This document shows positions 1 through 12,493 of a DNA stretch of 64,000 nt, one piece after another (within the stretch, counting starts at the first letter, position 1; every line of letters begins with the position of its first letter). The DNA lies in the NCBI GenBank assembly GCA_964399635.1, contig CAYNRU010000041.1, positions 119,932-183,931 on the forward strand, in the 5' to 3' direction. The notes under the pieces are model-generated. The model was not told where the DNA came from. It worked only from the letters and a program-made list of their open reading frames with translations, and ran no database searches. This DNA is from UBA4615 sp964399635 (GTDB taxonomy: Bacteria > Pseudomonadota > Gammaproteobacteria > Burkholderiales > Burkholderiaceae_E). A program made the translations under genes and the position numbers.

Positions 1-1784
1 GTACGCGCCTTGGGCTCGAAGGTCTCGACCGTCAGCGGCTTCATGTTCACCGGCTTGTAGTCGAGGCGATTGCCCTCGGTGTAGTAGAGCGAATGCTTGA
101 TCCAGTTGGCGTCGTCGCGCGTGGGGAAGTCGCGGTGCGCATGGGCGCCGCGGCTCTCCTTGCGCGCCTCGGCCGACACGATCGTGGCCTTGGCGGTCTC
201 GACCAGGTTGTCCAGCTCGAGGGCCTCGACGCGGGCGGTGTTGAACACCTTGGACTTGTCCTTGACGTGCACCGCCGCGGCGCGCTCGGCGAGCGCCATG
301 ATCTGGGACACACCCTCGCTCAGCAACTCGGAGGTGCGAAACACGCCGCAGTGCAGCTGCATCGACTTGCGGATGCCGTTGGCGACTTCCTGCGTGTTCT
401 CGCCGGAGCTCGAGCCCTCGAGGCGCGCCAGGCGGGCGAGCGCGTTGTCGCCCGCCTGCGGCGGCAGCGAGCGGTGGCGCTGGTCCTTGAACTTCGCCTC
501 GACGATGTGGTTGCCGGCCGCCCGGCCGAACACGACCAGGTCGAGCAGCGAATTGGTCCCAAGCCGGTTGGCGCCGTGGACCGACACGCAGGCGCATTCA
601 CCGATCGCGTACAGACCATCGACGATCGCGTTGGGGTTGCCGCCGCTCGGGGCCACGACCTGCCCGTAAAAGTTGGTGGGGATGCCGCCCATCTGGTAGT
701 GGATGGTGGGGACGACCGGGATCGGGTCCTTGATGGGGTCGACGTTGGCGAACTTGATCGCGATCTCGCGGATCGACGGCAGCTTCTTGATGATCTTCTC
801 GGCGCCGAGGTGATCGAGCTTGAGCAGCACGTAGTCGCCGTCCGGGCCGCAGCCGCGGCCTTCCTTGATCTCCTGGTCCATCGACCGGGAGATGAAGTCG
901 CGCGGCGCGAGGTCCTTGAGCGTGGGCGCATACCGCTCCATGAAGCGCTCGCCGTCCTTGTTGAGCAGAATGCCCCCCTCGCCGCGTACACCTTCGGTGA
1001 TCAGCACGCCCGCACCGGCCACGCCGGTCGGGTGGAACTGCCAGAACTCCATGTCCTCGAGCGGGATGCCGGCCCGCGCGGCCATGCCCATCCCGTCGCC
1101 GGTATTGATGAACGCGTTGGTGGAGGCCGCCCAGATCCGGCCGGCACCGCCGGTGGCGAGCACGGTCACCTTGGACTCGAGCACCATGACCTCGCCGGTC
1201 TCCATCTCGAGCGCGATCACGCCGACGACCGCGCCTTCGACGTCGCGGATCAGGTCGAGGACCATCCACTCGACGAAGAACTGAGTACGGGCGCGGACGT
1301 TGCGCTGATAGAGCGTGTGCAGCAGCGCGTGGCCCGTGCGGTCGGCCGCGGCGCAGGCGCGCTGGACCGGCTTCTCGCCGAAGTTGGCGGTATGCCCGCC
1401 GAACGGGCGCTGATAGATCGTGCCGTCGGCATTGCGGTCGAATGGCATGCCGAAGTGCTCGAGCTCGTAGACCGCCTGCGGGGCCATCTTGCACATGTAC
1501 TCGATGGCGTCCTGGTCACCGAGGTAGTCGGAGCCCTTGACGGTATCGAACATGTGCCAGTACCAGTTGTCCTCGCTCATGTTGCCGAGCGACGCGCCGA
1601 TGCCGCCCTGCGCGGCGACGGTGTGGGAGCGGGTCGGGAACACCTTGGAGAGGACGGCCACGTTGTAGCCGGCCTCGGCCAGTTGCAGCGAGCAGCGCAT
1701 CCCGGCGCCGCCTGCGCCCACGATGACCGCGTCGAAGCGACGGCGCGGCACGCCGCTCGCGAGTTGATTCAGGACTTCGGCCAA
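1..1784 (-). CDS. sdhA: Succinate dehydrogenase flavoprotein subunit SdhA (3' end cut by window edge)
   Basis: Catalytic FAD subunit of respiratory complex II: oxidises succinate to fumarate and passes electrons to SdhB and then quinone. About 594 codons are present and only the last few residues should be missing, since members of the family are about 590 residues. The dinucleotide-binding motif GAGGAG is at residues 23-28. The histidine that carries covalent FAD is His54, in the PTRSHTVAAQGG segment. The start is TTG at 1784-1782, which lies one base after the sdhD stop; a GGAGAG ribosome site sits just upstream, inside the end of sdhD. No in-frame ATG gives a full-length N-terminus. It is the last sdh gene visible in sdhCDA; sdhB is expected beyond the left edge. 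Confidence 0.95.
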   Translation of the reverse strand, partial: MAEVLNQLASGVPRRRFDAVIVGAGGAGMRCSLQLAEAGYNVAVLSKVFPTRSHTVAAQGGIGASLGNMSEDNWYWHMFDTVKGSDYLGDQDAIEYMCKMAPQAVYELEHFGMPFDRNADGTIYQRPFGGHTANFGEKPVQRACAAADRTGHALLHTLYQRNVRARTQFFVEWMVLDLIRDVEGAVVGVIALEMETGEVMVLESKVTVLATGGAGRIWAASTNAFINTGDGMGMAARAGIPLEDMEFWQFHPTGVAGAGVLITEGVRGEGGILLNKDGERFMERYAPTLKDLAPRDFISRSMDQEIKEGRGCGPDGDYVLLKLDHLGAEKIIKKLPSIREIAIKFANVDPIKDPIPVVPTIHYQMGGIPTNFYGQVVAPSGGNPNAIVDGLYAIGECACVSVHGANRLGTNSLLDLVVFGRAAGNHIVEAKFKDQRHRSLPPQAGDNALARLARLEGSSSGENTQEVANGIRKSMQLHCGVFRTSELLSEGVSQIMALAERAAAVHVKDKSKVFNTARVEALELDNLVETAKATIVSAEARKESRGAHAHRDFPTRDDANWIKHSLYYTEGNRLDYKPVNMKPLTVETFEPKAR

Positions 1785-1785
1785 C

Positions 1786-2136
1786 TCAGACTCTCCAGAG
1801 GATGATGACCGCCCAGCAGGCGTATGCGATCAGTGCCAGCACGGTGGCGACCTGCAGGACCAGACGCAGGCCGGTGGGCTTGACGTAGTCCATGTAGATG
1901 TCGCGCACGCCGACCCACGCGTGCCAGCTGAGCGAGATGACGGCCAGCAGCGTGGCGACCTTCATCCATGCGCTGGCGAACAGGCCGGCCCAGGTGCCGT
2001 AGTTGAGCTCGGCGGTGAACAGCACCGCCCCCAGCAGCAGCAGCGTGTAGGCGAGCAGGACGACCGCGGAGACACGCTGCGCGAGCCAGTCGCGCAGGCC
2101 GTAGTGCGCGCCGACGACGATTCGACGGGTCGTCAT
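1786..2136 (-). CDS. sdhD: Succinate dehydrogenase membrane anchor subunit SdhD
   Basis: A 116-residue hydrophobic protein with three membrane segments (about residues 21-41, 58-77 and 90-113). It anchors SdhAB in the inner membrane and, with SdhC, forms the haem b and quinone site. The motif SWHAWVGVRDIYMDY at about 70-84 contains the conserved haem-ligand histidine (His72) and the Asp/Tyr of the quinone pocket. It begins one base after the sdhC stop and ends one base before the sdhA start, so the three genes are almost certainly one transcript. Length and motif order are normal for the family. Confidence 0.95.
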   Translation of the reverse strand: MTTRRIVVGAHYGLRDWLAQRVSAVVLLAYTLLLLGAVLFTAELNYGTWAGLFASAWMKVATLLAVISLSWHAWVGVRDIYMDYVKPTGLRLVLQVATVLALIAYACWAVIILWRV

Positions 2137-2137
2137 G

Positions 2138-2554
2138 TCAGAAGGCTCCGAACAGCCTGAGCGCGAGGATCAGGGTCAGACCGACCGAGATCCACAGCAC
2201 TGCGCTGGCCGTGGTGTTGGATGCGTGCTTGTCGATGCCGACGTGGCGATCGAGCAGCAGGTAGCGGATGCCGGCGACGGCGTGGTGCACGAAGGCCCAG
2301 ACCAGCACCAGCAACACCAGCTTGCCGGGGATGCTGCCGACGATGGCCCGGTAGGACTCGAAGCTGATCTCGGAGGTGATGCTCTGCTGCAGCAGGTACA
2401 GCGAGAAGGGGATCCCGACAAGGAACAGGATGATGCCGCTGATCCGGTGGAGGATGGACACGATGCCGGCCGGCGGGAGCCGGTAGCTCATGATCTGCGT
2501 GACGTGGATGTTCCGGTGTTGCGGTCGCGCTTTCTGGGCGGCGAGATCGGCCAT
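2138..2554 (-). CDS. sdhC: Succinate dehydrogenase cytochrome b556 subunit SdhC
   Basis: A 138-residue integral membrane subunit of complex II with three hydrophobic segments (about 38-58, 76-98 and 114-136). The family signature RLPPAGIVSILHRISG is at 25-40, and the haem-region histidines (HHAVAGIRYLLLD) start at residue 90. The ATG at 2554 was chosen because it gives the usual N-terminal length; the reading frame stays open further upstream but that extension has no family resemblance. First gene of sdhCDA. The 164 bases between it and the upstream gntR should hold the sdh promoter, but I could not pick out convincing -35/-10 boxes. Confidence 0.94.
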   Translation of the reverse strand: MADLAAQKARPQHRNIHVTQIMSYRLPPAGIVSILHRISGIILFLVGIPFSLYLLQQSITSEISFESYRAIVGSIPGKLVLLVLVWAFVHHAVAGIRYLLLDRHVGIDKHASNTTASAVLWISVGLTLILALRLFGAF

Positions 2555-2718
2555 GGATGCCTCGAAGGGTGCTCTGAAGACTGGGACGCTGAATCTGGAC
2601 GAATGTTGCGGACCGGTACTGCCTACTGCGACGCGAGAGGTCTTCCACGTTGCCCGGTTCCCGAAGGACACGGGCAAAACCCCGATATTCTGACGCAAAT
2701 CTCGCGGCGCACCAATTC

Positions 2719-3450
2719 TCAGCCCAGTTCATTGAAATAGTGGTACCCGCGGGTCACGTACCAGCCGCGGCGCACCTCGACCGGCCTGTCGCCGTAGGTA
2801 CAGGACACCCGCTCGACCAGCAGCAGCGGCTCGGCGGGCGCCACGCCGAGCACCCGCGCCTCGTCCTCGCCGGCGGCGACGGCGCGCAGCCGCTCGCTCG
2901 CCCGGATCATCCTCGTGCCGAACTCGGTCTCCAGCAGACCGTAGAGCGGACCGGTGTAGGCATTGAGCCGCTCGGCGGTCAACCCCCTGAAGGGCGCGCC
3001 GGGCAACCATATCTCGTCGAGCACCGTCGGCACGCCGTCGAACTCGAGCAGGCGCCGGATCATCACCACGGCCTCGCCCGGCTTGAGCTCGAGCGCGCGC
3101 GCGATCTCGACCGGCGCGCGCAGTCGGCGGCACTCGAGGAAGCGGCTGGTCGGCTGGCGCGGCTCGCCCTCGTCCGGGCGCAGGCGCAGGAAACGGAACT
3201 GCGCACGGGACTCCTGGTGGCTTGCCACGAAGGTGCCCCGGCCCTGGCGGCGGACCAGCAGGTGGTCGGCGGCGAGCGCGTCGATCGCCTTGCGCACGGT
3301 GCCCTGGCTCACACCGTAGCGGGCAGCGAGTTCGGTCTCGCTTGGGATGGCCTCGCCCGGGCGCCACTCTCCGGCCTGCAGGCAGAGCACCAGGCGGTCG
3401 CGGATCTGCCGGTAGAGCGGGCTGAAGGTGACCGTACTCATGGCAAGCAT
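2719..3450 (-). CDS. GntR family transcriptional regulator (HutC/UTRA type)
   Basis: A 243-residue repressor-type protein. Residues about 10-75 form a winged helix-turn-helix (LYRQIRDRL, PSETELAARYGVSQGTVRKA). Residues about 95-235 form a UTRA effector domain, the fold that binds small metabolites in HutC-like regulators. It lies upstream of sdhCDA on the same strand and divergent from mdh, so the likely targets are the TCA/methylcitrate genes on both sides. A second in-frame ATG three codons in (3441) is an alternative start; neither has a strong ribosome site. The effector is unknown; a TCA or propionate-derived acid is a reasonable guess only. Confidence 0.88.
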   Translation of the reverse strand: MLAMSTVTFSPLYRQIRDRLVLCLQAGEWRPGEAIPSETELAARYGVSQGTVRKAIDALAADHLLVRRQGRGTFVASHQESRAQFRFLRLRPDEGEPRQPTSRFLECRRLRAPVEIARALELKPGEAVVMIRRLLEFDGVPTVLDEIWLPGAPFRGLTAERLNAYTGPLYGLLETEFGTRMIRASERLRAVAAGEDEARVLGVAPAEPLLLVERVSCTYGDRPVEVRRGWYVTRGYHYFNELG

Positions 3451-3470
3451 GTAACCATGCCCGGCCAGGC

Positions 3471-3498
3471 TTGTCCAGTGTCTGTTGTCTTATATAAG
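3471..3498 (+). promoter_or_regulatory. Candidate mdh promoter
   Basis: TTGTCC (3471-3476), a 16-base spacer and TATAAG (3493-3498) form a plausible sigma-70 promoter ending about 75 bases before the mdh start. The -10 box lies inside the palindrome at 3485-3509, as expected for repression by the divergent GntR protein. Inferred from box matches only. Confidence 0.45.
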
Positions 3499-3509
3499 TT
3501 ATACGACAA
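3485..3509. promoter_or_regulatory. Palindromic operator candidate between gntR and mdh
   Basis: A 25-bp imperfect palindrome: left arm TTGTCTTATA, right arm reading TTGTCGTATA on the other strand, 9 of 10 matching around a 5-base centre. Inside it CTTATATAAG (3489-3498) is itself a perfect palindrome. It is AT-rich in an otherwise very GC-rich region and sits between the divergent gntR and mdh genes, so it is the best candidate for the binding site of that regulator. Confidence 0.6.
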
Positions 3510-3574
3510 GTTTGACAGGGGGCAGCCGCCCTTCTACACTCTGTGTCGCTTCCGACCCCCTCCGAAGGATGATC

Positions 3575-4564
<990 letters not shown>

Positions 4565-4679
4565 CGACGCGCCCGCCGGTGGCCGCCACGCGCCGACCCG
4601 ATGCGGACGGCGCGGCGGTCCGCCGGCGACGCTCCGGCGCGCGCGCCGGCCCCCCAGCGAACGCACCGAGGCTTCCACG

Positions 4680-5555
4680 ATGACCCCAGGACAGAAGTTC
4701 CGCCAGGCGCTCGCCGACGAGCACCCGCTGCAGATCGTCGGCGCGACCACCGCCCAGCATGCGCTGCTGGCGCGCCACGCCGGCTATCGCGCGGTCTATC
4801 TGTCGGGCGGCGGCGTGGCCGCGGGCTCGCTCGGCCTTCCCGACCTCGGCATCTCGGGGCTCGAGGACGTGCTGATCGACGTCCGCCGCATCACCGACGT
4901 CTGCGACCTGCCGCTGCTGGTCGACGTGGACACCGGGTTCGGCTCGTCGGCGTTCAACGTCGCGCGCACCGTGCGCTCGCTGATCAAGGCGGGTGCGGGC
5001 GCGATGCACATCGAGGACCAGGTCGGCGCCAAGCGATGCGGCCACCGCCCGAACAAGGAGATCGTCGGGCAGGACGAGATGGTCGACCGCATCAAGGCGG
5101 CCGTCGACGCCCGCACCGACCCGACCTTCTTCGTGATGGCGCGCACCGACGCGCTGGCGGTCGAGGGCTTCGAGCGCGCCGTCGAACGGGCGGTGGCCTG
5201 CGTCGAGGCCGGCGCTGACGGCATCTTCCCCGAGGCGCTGACCGAGCTGCCGATGTACAAGCGCTTCGCCGACGCCGTCGGCGTGCCGGTGCTCGCGAAC
5301 ATCACCGAGTTCGGACAGACGCCGCTGTTCAGCGTCGCGCAGCTCGCCTCGGTCGACGTGGCGATGGTCCTCTACCCGCTGTCGGCGTTCCGGGCCGCGA
5401 ACAAGGCCGCCGAGAACGTCTACAAGGCAATCCGGCGGGACGGCGGCCAGTCGGCCGTGCTCGACACCATGCAGACCCGCCAGGAACTCTACGACGCGAT
5501 CGGATACTGGGACTTCGAGCGCAAACTCGACCAGCTCTTCGTCGCCAAGAAGTAG
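4680..5555 (+). CDS. prpB: 2-Methylisocitrate lyase PrpB
   Basis: Cleaves 2-methylisocitrate to pyruvate and succinate, the last step of the methylcitrate cycle for propionyl-CoA. The 291-residue protein belongs to the isocitrate lyase/PEP mutase superfamily: metal-binding VDVDTGFG is at 81-88 and the catalytic-loop cysteine is Cys120 in KRCGH. Its place directly before prpC and prpD favours methylisocitrate lyase over other superfamily activities. The 115-base gap after mdh contains no gene. Confidence 0.93.
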   Translation: MTPGQKFRQALADEHPLQIVGATTAQHALLARHAGYRAVYLSGGGVAAGSLGLPDLGISGLEDVLIDVRRITDVCDLPLLVDVDTGFGSSAFNVARTVRSLIKAGAGAMHIEDQVGAKRCGHRPNKEIVGQDEMVDRIKAAVDARTDPTFFVMARTDALAVEGFERAVERAVACVEAGADGIFPEALTELPMYKRFADAVGVPVLANITEFGQTPLFSVAQLASVDVAMVLYPLSAFRAANKAAENVYKAIRRDGGQSAVLDTMQTRQELYDAIGYWDFERKLDQLFVAKK

Positions 5556-5643
5556 CCGTACCGCGCCGCACCATGCCGGGCCGCCGCCGGCGGCTCCCGC
5601 CGGCCCGGCCCCTTCCCAGGCACATTCCAGGAGTAGGCAACCG

Positions 5644-6801
5644 ATGAGCAGCGAACCGCAAACCCCGGCCTTCAAGCCCAAGAAATCGGTCGCACTGTCC
5701 GGCGTGACCGCCGGCAACACGGCGCTGTGCACCGTGGGGCGCACAGGCAACGACCTGCACTATCGCGGCTACGACATCCTCGACATCGCCGAGGCCACGG
5801 AGTTCGAGGAAATCGCCCACCTGCTGGTGCACGAGACCCTCCCCACGCGCGCCGAGTTGCGCGCCTACAAGGCCAAGCTGCAGTCGCTGCGCGGCCTGCC
5901 CGCCAACCTGAAAGCGGTGCTCGAGTGGCTGCCCGCGTCCAGCCACCCTATGGACGTCATGCGGACGGCCGTCTCGGCGCTGGGCTGCCAGGTCCCCGAG
6001 AAGGACGACCACAACCTTGCCGGCGCCCGCGACATCGCCGACAGGCTGATGGCCTCGCTCGGTTCGGCGCTGCTGTACTGGTACCACTACAGTCACAACG
6101 GCCGGCGGATCGAGGTGGAGACCGACGACGACTCGATCGCCGGGCACTTCCTGCACGTGCTGCACGGCCGCGAACCGTCGGCGCCCTGGGTGCGGGCGAT
6201 GCACACCTCGCTCAACCTCTACGCCGAACACGAATTCAACGCATCGACCTTCGCGGCGCGCGTCGTCGCCGGCACCGGCGCCGACATGTACTCGGCGATC
6301 ACCGGCGCGATCGGCGCGCTGCGCGGGCCCAAGCACGGCGGCGCGAACGAGATGGCCTTCGAGATCCAGAACCGCTACCGCAGCCCCGACGAGGCCGAGG
6401 CGGACATCCGCCGAAGGGTCGAGGCCAAGGAGGTGGTGATCGGGTTCGGACACCCCGTCTACACTATCGCCGACCCGCGCAACAAGGTGATCAAGGACGT
6501 CGCCCGCCGCCTCGCGAAGGATGCCGGCGACATGAAGATGTTCGACGTCGCCTCGCGCCTCGAGACAGTGATGTGGGACGCGAAGAAGATGTTCCCGAAC
6601 CTCGACTGGTTCAGCGCGGTGTCGTACCACCTGATGGGCGTGCCCACCGCGATGTTCACGCCGCTGTTCGTGATCGCCCGCACCTCGGGATGGGCGGCGC
6701 ACGTGCTCGAGCAGCGGATCGACAACAAGATCATCCGCCCGAGCGCCCATTACGTCGGACCCGAGAACCTCAAGTTCGTGCCGCTGGAGAAACGCAAATG
6801 A
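5644..6801 (+). CDS. prpC: 2-Methylcitrate synthase PrpC
   Basis: Condenses propionyl-CoA with oxaloacetate to 2-methylcitrate. The 385-residue citrate-synthase-family protein carries the catalytic histidines His231 (PKHGGANE) and His270 (GFGHPVY) and a downstream LDWFSAVSYH segment with the catalytic Asp. Its short length and close linkage with prpB and prpD identify the methylcitrate rather than the citrate enzyme. A GGAG ribosome site precedes the ATG. Its TGA stop overlaps the second ATG of the next gene, so translation of the small exported protein is probably coupled. Confidence 0.94.
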   Translation: MSSEPQTPAFKPKKSVALSGVTAGNTALCTVGRTGNDLHYRGYDILDIAEATEFEEIAHLLVHETLPTRAELRAYKAKLQSLRGLPANLKAVLEWLPASSHPMDVMRTAVSALGCQVPEKDDHNLAGARDIADRLMASLGSALLYWYHYSHNGRRIEVETDDDSIAGHFLHVLHGREPSAPWVRAMHTSLNLYAEHEFNASTFAARVVAGTGADMYSAITGAIGALRGPKHGGANEMAFEIQNRYRSPDEAEADIRRRVEAKEVVIGFGHPVYTIADPRNKVIKDVARRLAKDAGDMKMFDVASRLETVMWDAKKMFPNLDWFSAVSYHLMGVPTAMFTPLFVIARTSGWAAHVLEQRIDNKIIRPSAHYVGPENLKFVPLEKRK

Positions 6802-7373
6802 TGACTGCTTTCCGCACCACCCTCGCCCGCACGCTGACGGTCCTGCTGGCCGGCGGCACGCTTGCCGTGCCTGCGTTCGCCCAGGACGCCAAGCCCGCCG
6901 CCCCGGCGAAGGCCGCACCGGCCAAGCCCGCCAGCACCAAGCCGATCGTCACGCCGCAGGAGCGGCGCAAGGCGGCCGGCGTGCCCGAGCCGACGACGGC
7001 CGAGCAGATGGCCGCGCTGCCCGCCGCCGACGACGCCCAGAAATCGGCCGCGGAACTGGTCCATTACGGCAAGTACGTCTGCGACGAGAAGTTCGAGGTC
7101 TTCATCGAACGCAACAAGATCGTGGGCGGCTACGTCGACGTGCGCTACAAGAAGGACGTATGGGTGATGAAGCCGGTCTCGTCCAACACCGGCGCCGTCC
7201 GGCTCGAGGACATCCGGGGCAAGGTGCTGCTGGTCCAGATCCCGTTCAAGTCGATGCTGCTGAACACGCAGACAGGCCAGCGGATCGTGGACTCCTGCCA
7301 GCACGACATCCAGCTTGGCAACGCGAAGGAAGCCGCCGCCGCCCCGAAGACCGACTCGCCGATGCTGAAGTAG
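6798..7373 (+). CDS. Small exported protein of unknown function in the prp cluster
   Basis: A 191-residue protein beginning with two consecutive ATG codons overlapping the prpC stop. Residues 1-28 look like a Sec signal peptide (hydrophobic LTVLLAGGTLAV ending AFAQ). An Ala/Pro/Lys-rich linker follows to about residue 45, then a compact domain (about 90-180) with one cysteine near each end (YVCDEKF and IVDSCQH). The two-cysteine beta-rich look recalls small periplasmic lysozyme-inhibitor (MliC-like) domains, but this is only a resemblance. It sits between prpC and prpD, so it should be expressed with the propionate enzymes. Function not recognised. Confidence 0.75.
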   Translation: MMTAFRTTLARTLTVLLAGGTLAVPAFAQDAKPAAPAKAAPAKPASTKPIVTPQERRKAAGVPEPTTAEQMAALPAADDAQKSAAELVHYGKYVCDEKFEVFIERNKIVGGYVDVRYKKDVWVMKPVSSNTGAVRLEDIRGKVLLVQIPFKSMLLNTQTGQRIVDSCQHDIQLGNAKEAAAAPKTDSPMLK

Positions 7374-7410
7374 CGAACCGAAACCAGAACGAGCACAGAG
7401 AGATCACCTC

Positions 7411-8862
7411 ATGTCCGCGCACATCTCGAACGTCCGCCCCAAGCCCGACAAAGTCCTGGTCGACATCGTCGACTACGTCACCAAGTACAAGATCCAGAGC
7501 AAGGTCGCCTACGAGACGGCCCGCAACGTGCTCATCGACACGCTGGGCTGCGGCCTGGAGGCGCTCGAGTATCCGGCCTGCACCAAGCTGCTCGGGCCGA
7601 TCGTGCCGGGCACGGTGGTCCCCAACGGCGCGCGCGTGCCAGGCACGCAGTTCCAGCTCGACCCGGTCCAGGCCGCGTTCAACCTGGGCGCGATGATCCG
7701 CTGGCTCGACTTCAACGACACCTGGCTGGCCGCCGAGTGGGGCCATCCGTCGGACAATCTCGGCGGCATCCTGATGACCGCCGACTGGCTGTCGCGCAAC
7801 GCCGTCGCCGCGGGCCGCAAGCCCATGTCGATGAAGGACGTGCTGACCGCGATGATCAAGGCGCACGAGATCCAGGGCGTGATCGCGCTCGAGAACTCGT
7901 TCAACAAGGTCGGCCTGGACCATGTCGTGCTGGTCAAGGTGGCCTCCACCGCGGTCGTCGCGCAGATGCTGGGGCTGACCCGGGACGAGATCATCAATGC
8001 GGTGTCGCTCGCATGGGTCGACGGCCAGGCGCTGCGCACCTACCGGCACGCCCCCAACGCCGGCTCGCGCAAGAGCTGGGCGGCCGGCGACGCGACCTCG
8101 CGCGCGGTGCGCCTCGCGCTGATCGCCAAGACCGGCGAAATGGGCTACCCGTCGGTGCTGAGCGCCAAGACCTGGGGCTTCTACGACGTGCTGTTCAAGG
8201 GCAAGCCCTTCTCGTTCCAGCGCCCCTACGGCAGCTACGTGATGGAGAACGTGCTCTTCAAGATCTCGTTCCCGGCCGAGTTCCACTCGCAGACCGCGGT
8301 CGAGTGCGCGATGACGGTGCACGCCGAGATGAACCGGCTGGGCAAGACGGCCGCCGACATCAAGAAGATCACGATCCGCACGCACGAGGCTTGCATCCGC
8401 ATCATCGACAAGAAGGGCCCGCTGAACAACCCGGCCGACCGTGACCACTGCATCCAGTACATGGTCGCGATCCCGCTGCTGTTCGGGCGGCTCACCGCGA
8501 GCGACTACGAGGACGGCATCGCCGCCGATCCTCGCATCGACGCGCTGCGCGATCGCATCGTGTGCGTCGAGGACCCGGCCTTCACCAAGGACTATCACGA
8601 CCCCAAGAAGCGCTCGATCGCCAATGCGCTGACCGTCGAGTTCACCGACGGCAAGAAGCTCAAGGAAGTGATCTGCGAGTACCCGATCGGGCATCGGCGC
8701 CGCCGCAAGGAGGGCTGGCCCCTGCTCGAGGCGAAGTTCCGCACGAACCTCGCACGCCGCTTCCCGAAGAAGCAGCAGGACGCGATCCTTGCCGTCTCCC
8801 TCGAGCAGAAGACGCTGGAGTCGATGGCGGTCAACGACTACGTCGACCTCTACCTGATCTGA
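7411..8862 (+). CDS. prpD: 2-Methylcitrate dehydratase PrpD
   Basis: Dehydrates 2-methylcitrate to 2-methylaconitate in the methylcitrate cycle; cofactor-free MmgE/PrpD family. The 483-residue length is normal. Recognisable conserved stretches are DTLGCGLEALEYPAC near residue 45, the RWLDFNDTWL active-site region near 97, AEWGHPSDNLGGIL, and the NAGSRKSWAAGDA segment near residue 215. In this cluster the following hydration to methylisocitrate is presumably done by the AcnA product downstream, because neither acnD nor prpF is present in the window. Confidence 0.94.
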   Translation: MSAHISNVRPKPDKVLVDIVDYVTKYKIQSKVAYETARNVLIDTLGCGLEALEYPACTKLLGPIVPGTVVPNGARVPGTQFQLDPVQAAFNLGAMIRWLDFNDTWLAAEWGHPSDNLGGILMTADWLSRNAVAAGRKPMSMKDVLTAMIKAHEIQGVIALENSFNKVGLDHVVLVKVASTAVVAQMLGLTRDEIINAVSLAWVDGQALRTYRHAPNAGSRKSWAAGDATSRAVRLALIAKTGEMGYPSVLSAKTWGFYDVLFKGKPFSFQRPYGSYVMENVLFKISFPAEFHSQTAVECAMTVHAEMNRLGKTAADIKKITIRTHEACIRIIDKKGPLNNPADRDHCIQYMVAIPLLFGRLTASDYEDGIAADPRIDALRDRIVCVEDPAFTKDYHDPKKRSIANALTVEFTDGKKLKEVICEYPIGHRRRRKEGWPLLEAKFRTNLARRFPKKQQDAILAVSLEQKTLESMAVNDYVDLYLI

Positions 8863-8870
8863 GCCCGCCG

Positions 8871-9545
8871 ATGCGCCTGCGCGCAGCGATCGCCCCGTCG
8901 TCCGCGTCCCTGGCCGTGGCTGCGGTCGCGATCGCGGTCGCGACGCTGCCTGCCGAGGCGCTCGGGCACCCGAAGCGCCGGGCTGGGCTGTGGGAGGTCC
9001 GCAGCGCCGGCTCCGACTCGCTCGGCATGCCGCCGACGCGTTTTTGCGTGGGCGAAGCCACCGACACCGCCGCCGGTCACCTCGACCGCTCGAGCGGCCC
9101 CCGCGGCTCGTGCAGCCTCGGGCAGTTCGTGCGCGCGGGCGAGGCCTGGGTGGCCGAATCGGTCTGCCGGGAGGGGCGCTCGACCGTCGTGAGCCGGGCG
9201 GTCGCGACCGGCGACTTCGAGACCGAGTACCGGATCGACACCGTGGTCACGCACGCCGCGGCCGGCGCGGCGCCCGGCTCGCCGCCCCGCCGCGAGGACC
9301 GCGAGGCGGTGGTCGCGCGCTGGCTCGGGCCGTGCGAGACCGGCCAGCGCCCCGGCGACCTGGTGATCCCCGGCATGGGAACGCTGAACATGGACGACGG
9401 CAGCTTCCGGGCGGAGGCTCCGACACGCGCGCGGCGTCCAGCTGCCTCGGGCAAGCCGCCCGCCGCATCGCCCGTACCCCCATCCTCCGCCGCGGCGCCC
9501 CCGCCGGCCGCGGCCACGCTTCCCGCTGCGACGTCACCGCGCTGA
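8871..9545 (+). CDS. DUF3617-like exported protein
   Basis: A 224-residue protein starting 8 bases after prpD. Residues 1-33 form a signal peptide (hydrophobic ASLAVAAVAIAVATL, then PAEALG). The following GLWEVR motif with regularly spaced cysteines (RFCVGE, GSCSLG, ESVCRE, GPCETG) resembles the DUF3617 family of small periplasmic proteins of unknown role. The C-terminal 50 residues are low-complexity Ala/Pro. It lies between prpD and acnA, so it is probably cotranscribed with the methylcitrate genes. Family assignment is from motif resemblance; the role is unknown. Confidence 0.7.
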   Translation: MRLRAAIAPSSASLAVAAVAIAVATLPAEALGHPKRRAGLWEVRSAGSDSLGMPPTRFCVGEATDTAAGHLDRSSGPRGSCSLGQFVRAGEAWVAESVCREGRSTVVSRAVATGDFETEYRIDTVVTHAAAGAAPGSPPRREDREAVVARWLGPCETGQRPGDLVIPGMGTLNMDDGSFRAEAPTRARRPAASGKPPAASPVPPSSAAAPPPAAATLPAATSPR

Positions 9546-9597
9546 CGCCCCCCAGCCCTCCCCTGCACGCCACACCCATCCCCCGAAGAGGCTCGCC

Positions 9598-12306
<2,709 letters not shown>

Positions 12307-12493
12307 ACGGGGCGCCGGGTCCTGAGCGGGCCGGGGGCGCCTTGCCACGCCGCCGCCCGCCCGGGCGCGCGGCGCCGGCGCGGTCCGGCCGGACTGCGCC
12401 GCCCGTGCAACCGACGTTGGCCGCCGCCCATCCGGTGGCAGCCGACGCCCCCCGCCCGATGCCGCCTGCGGTGATGGGCTGGGCTACACTCGG

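Noticed and set aside
93..1805. Long plus-strand open frame opposite sdhA (570 codons), and similar long antisense frames opposite acnA, pheT, thrS and DUF1631
   Set aside because: They mirror strong genes on the other strand in GC-rich DNA, have no family resemblance, and consist of Arg/Ala/Gly/His-rich composition typical of shadow frames.
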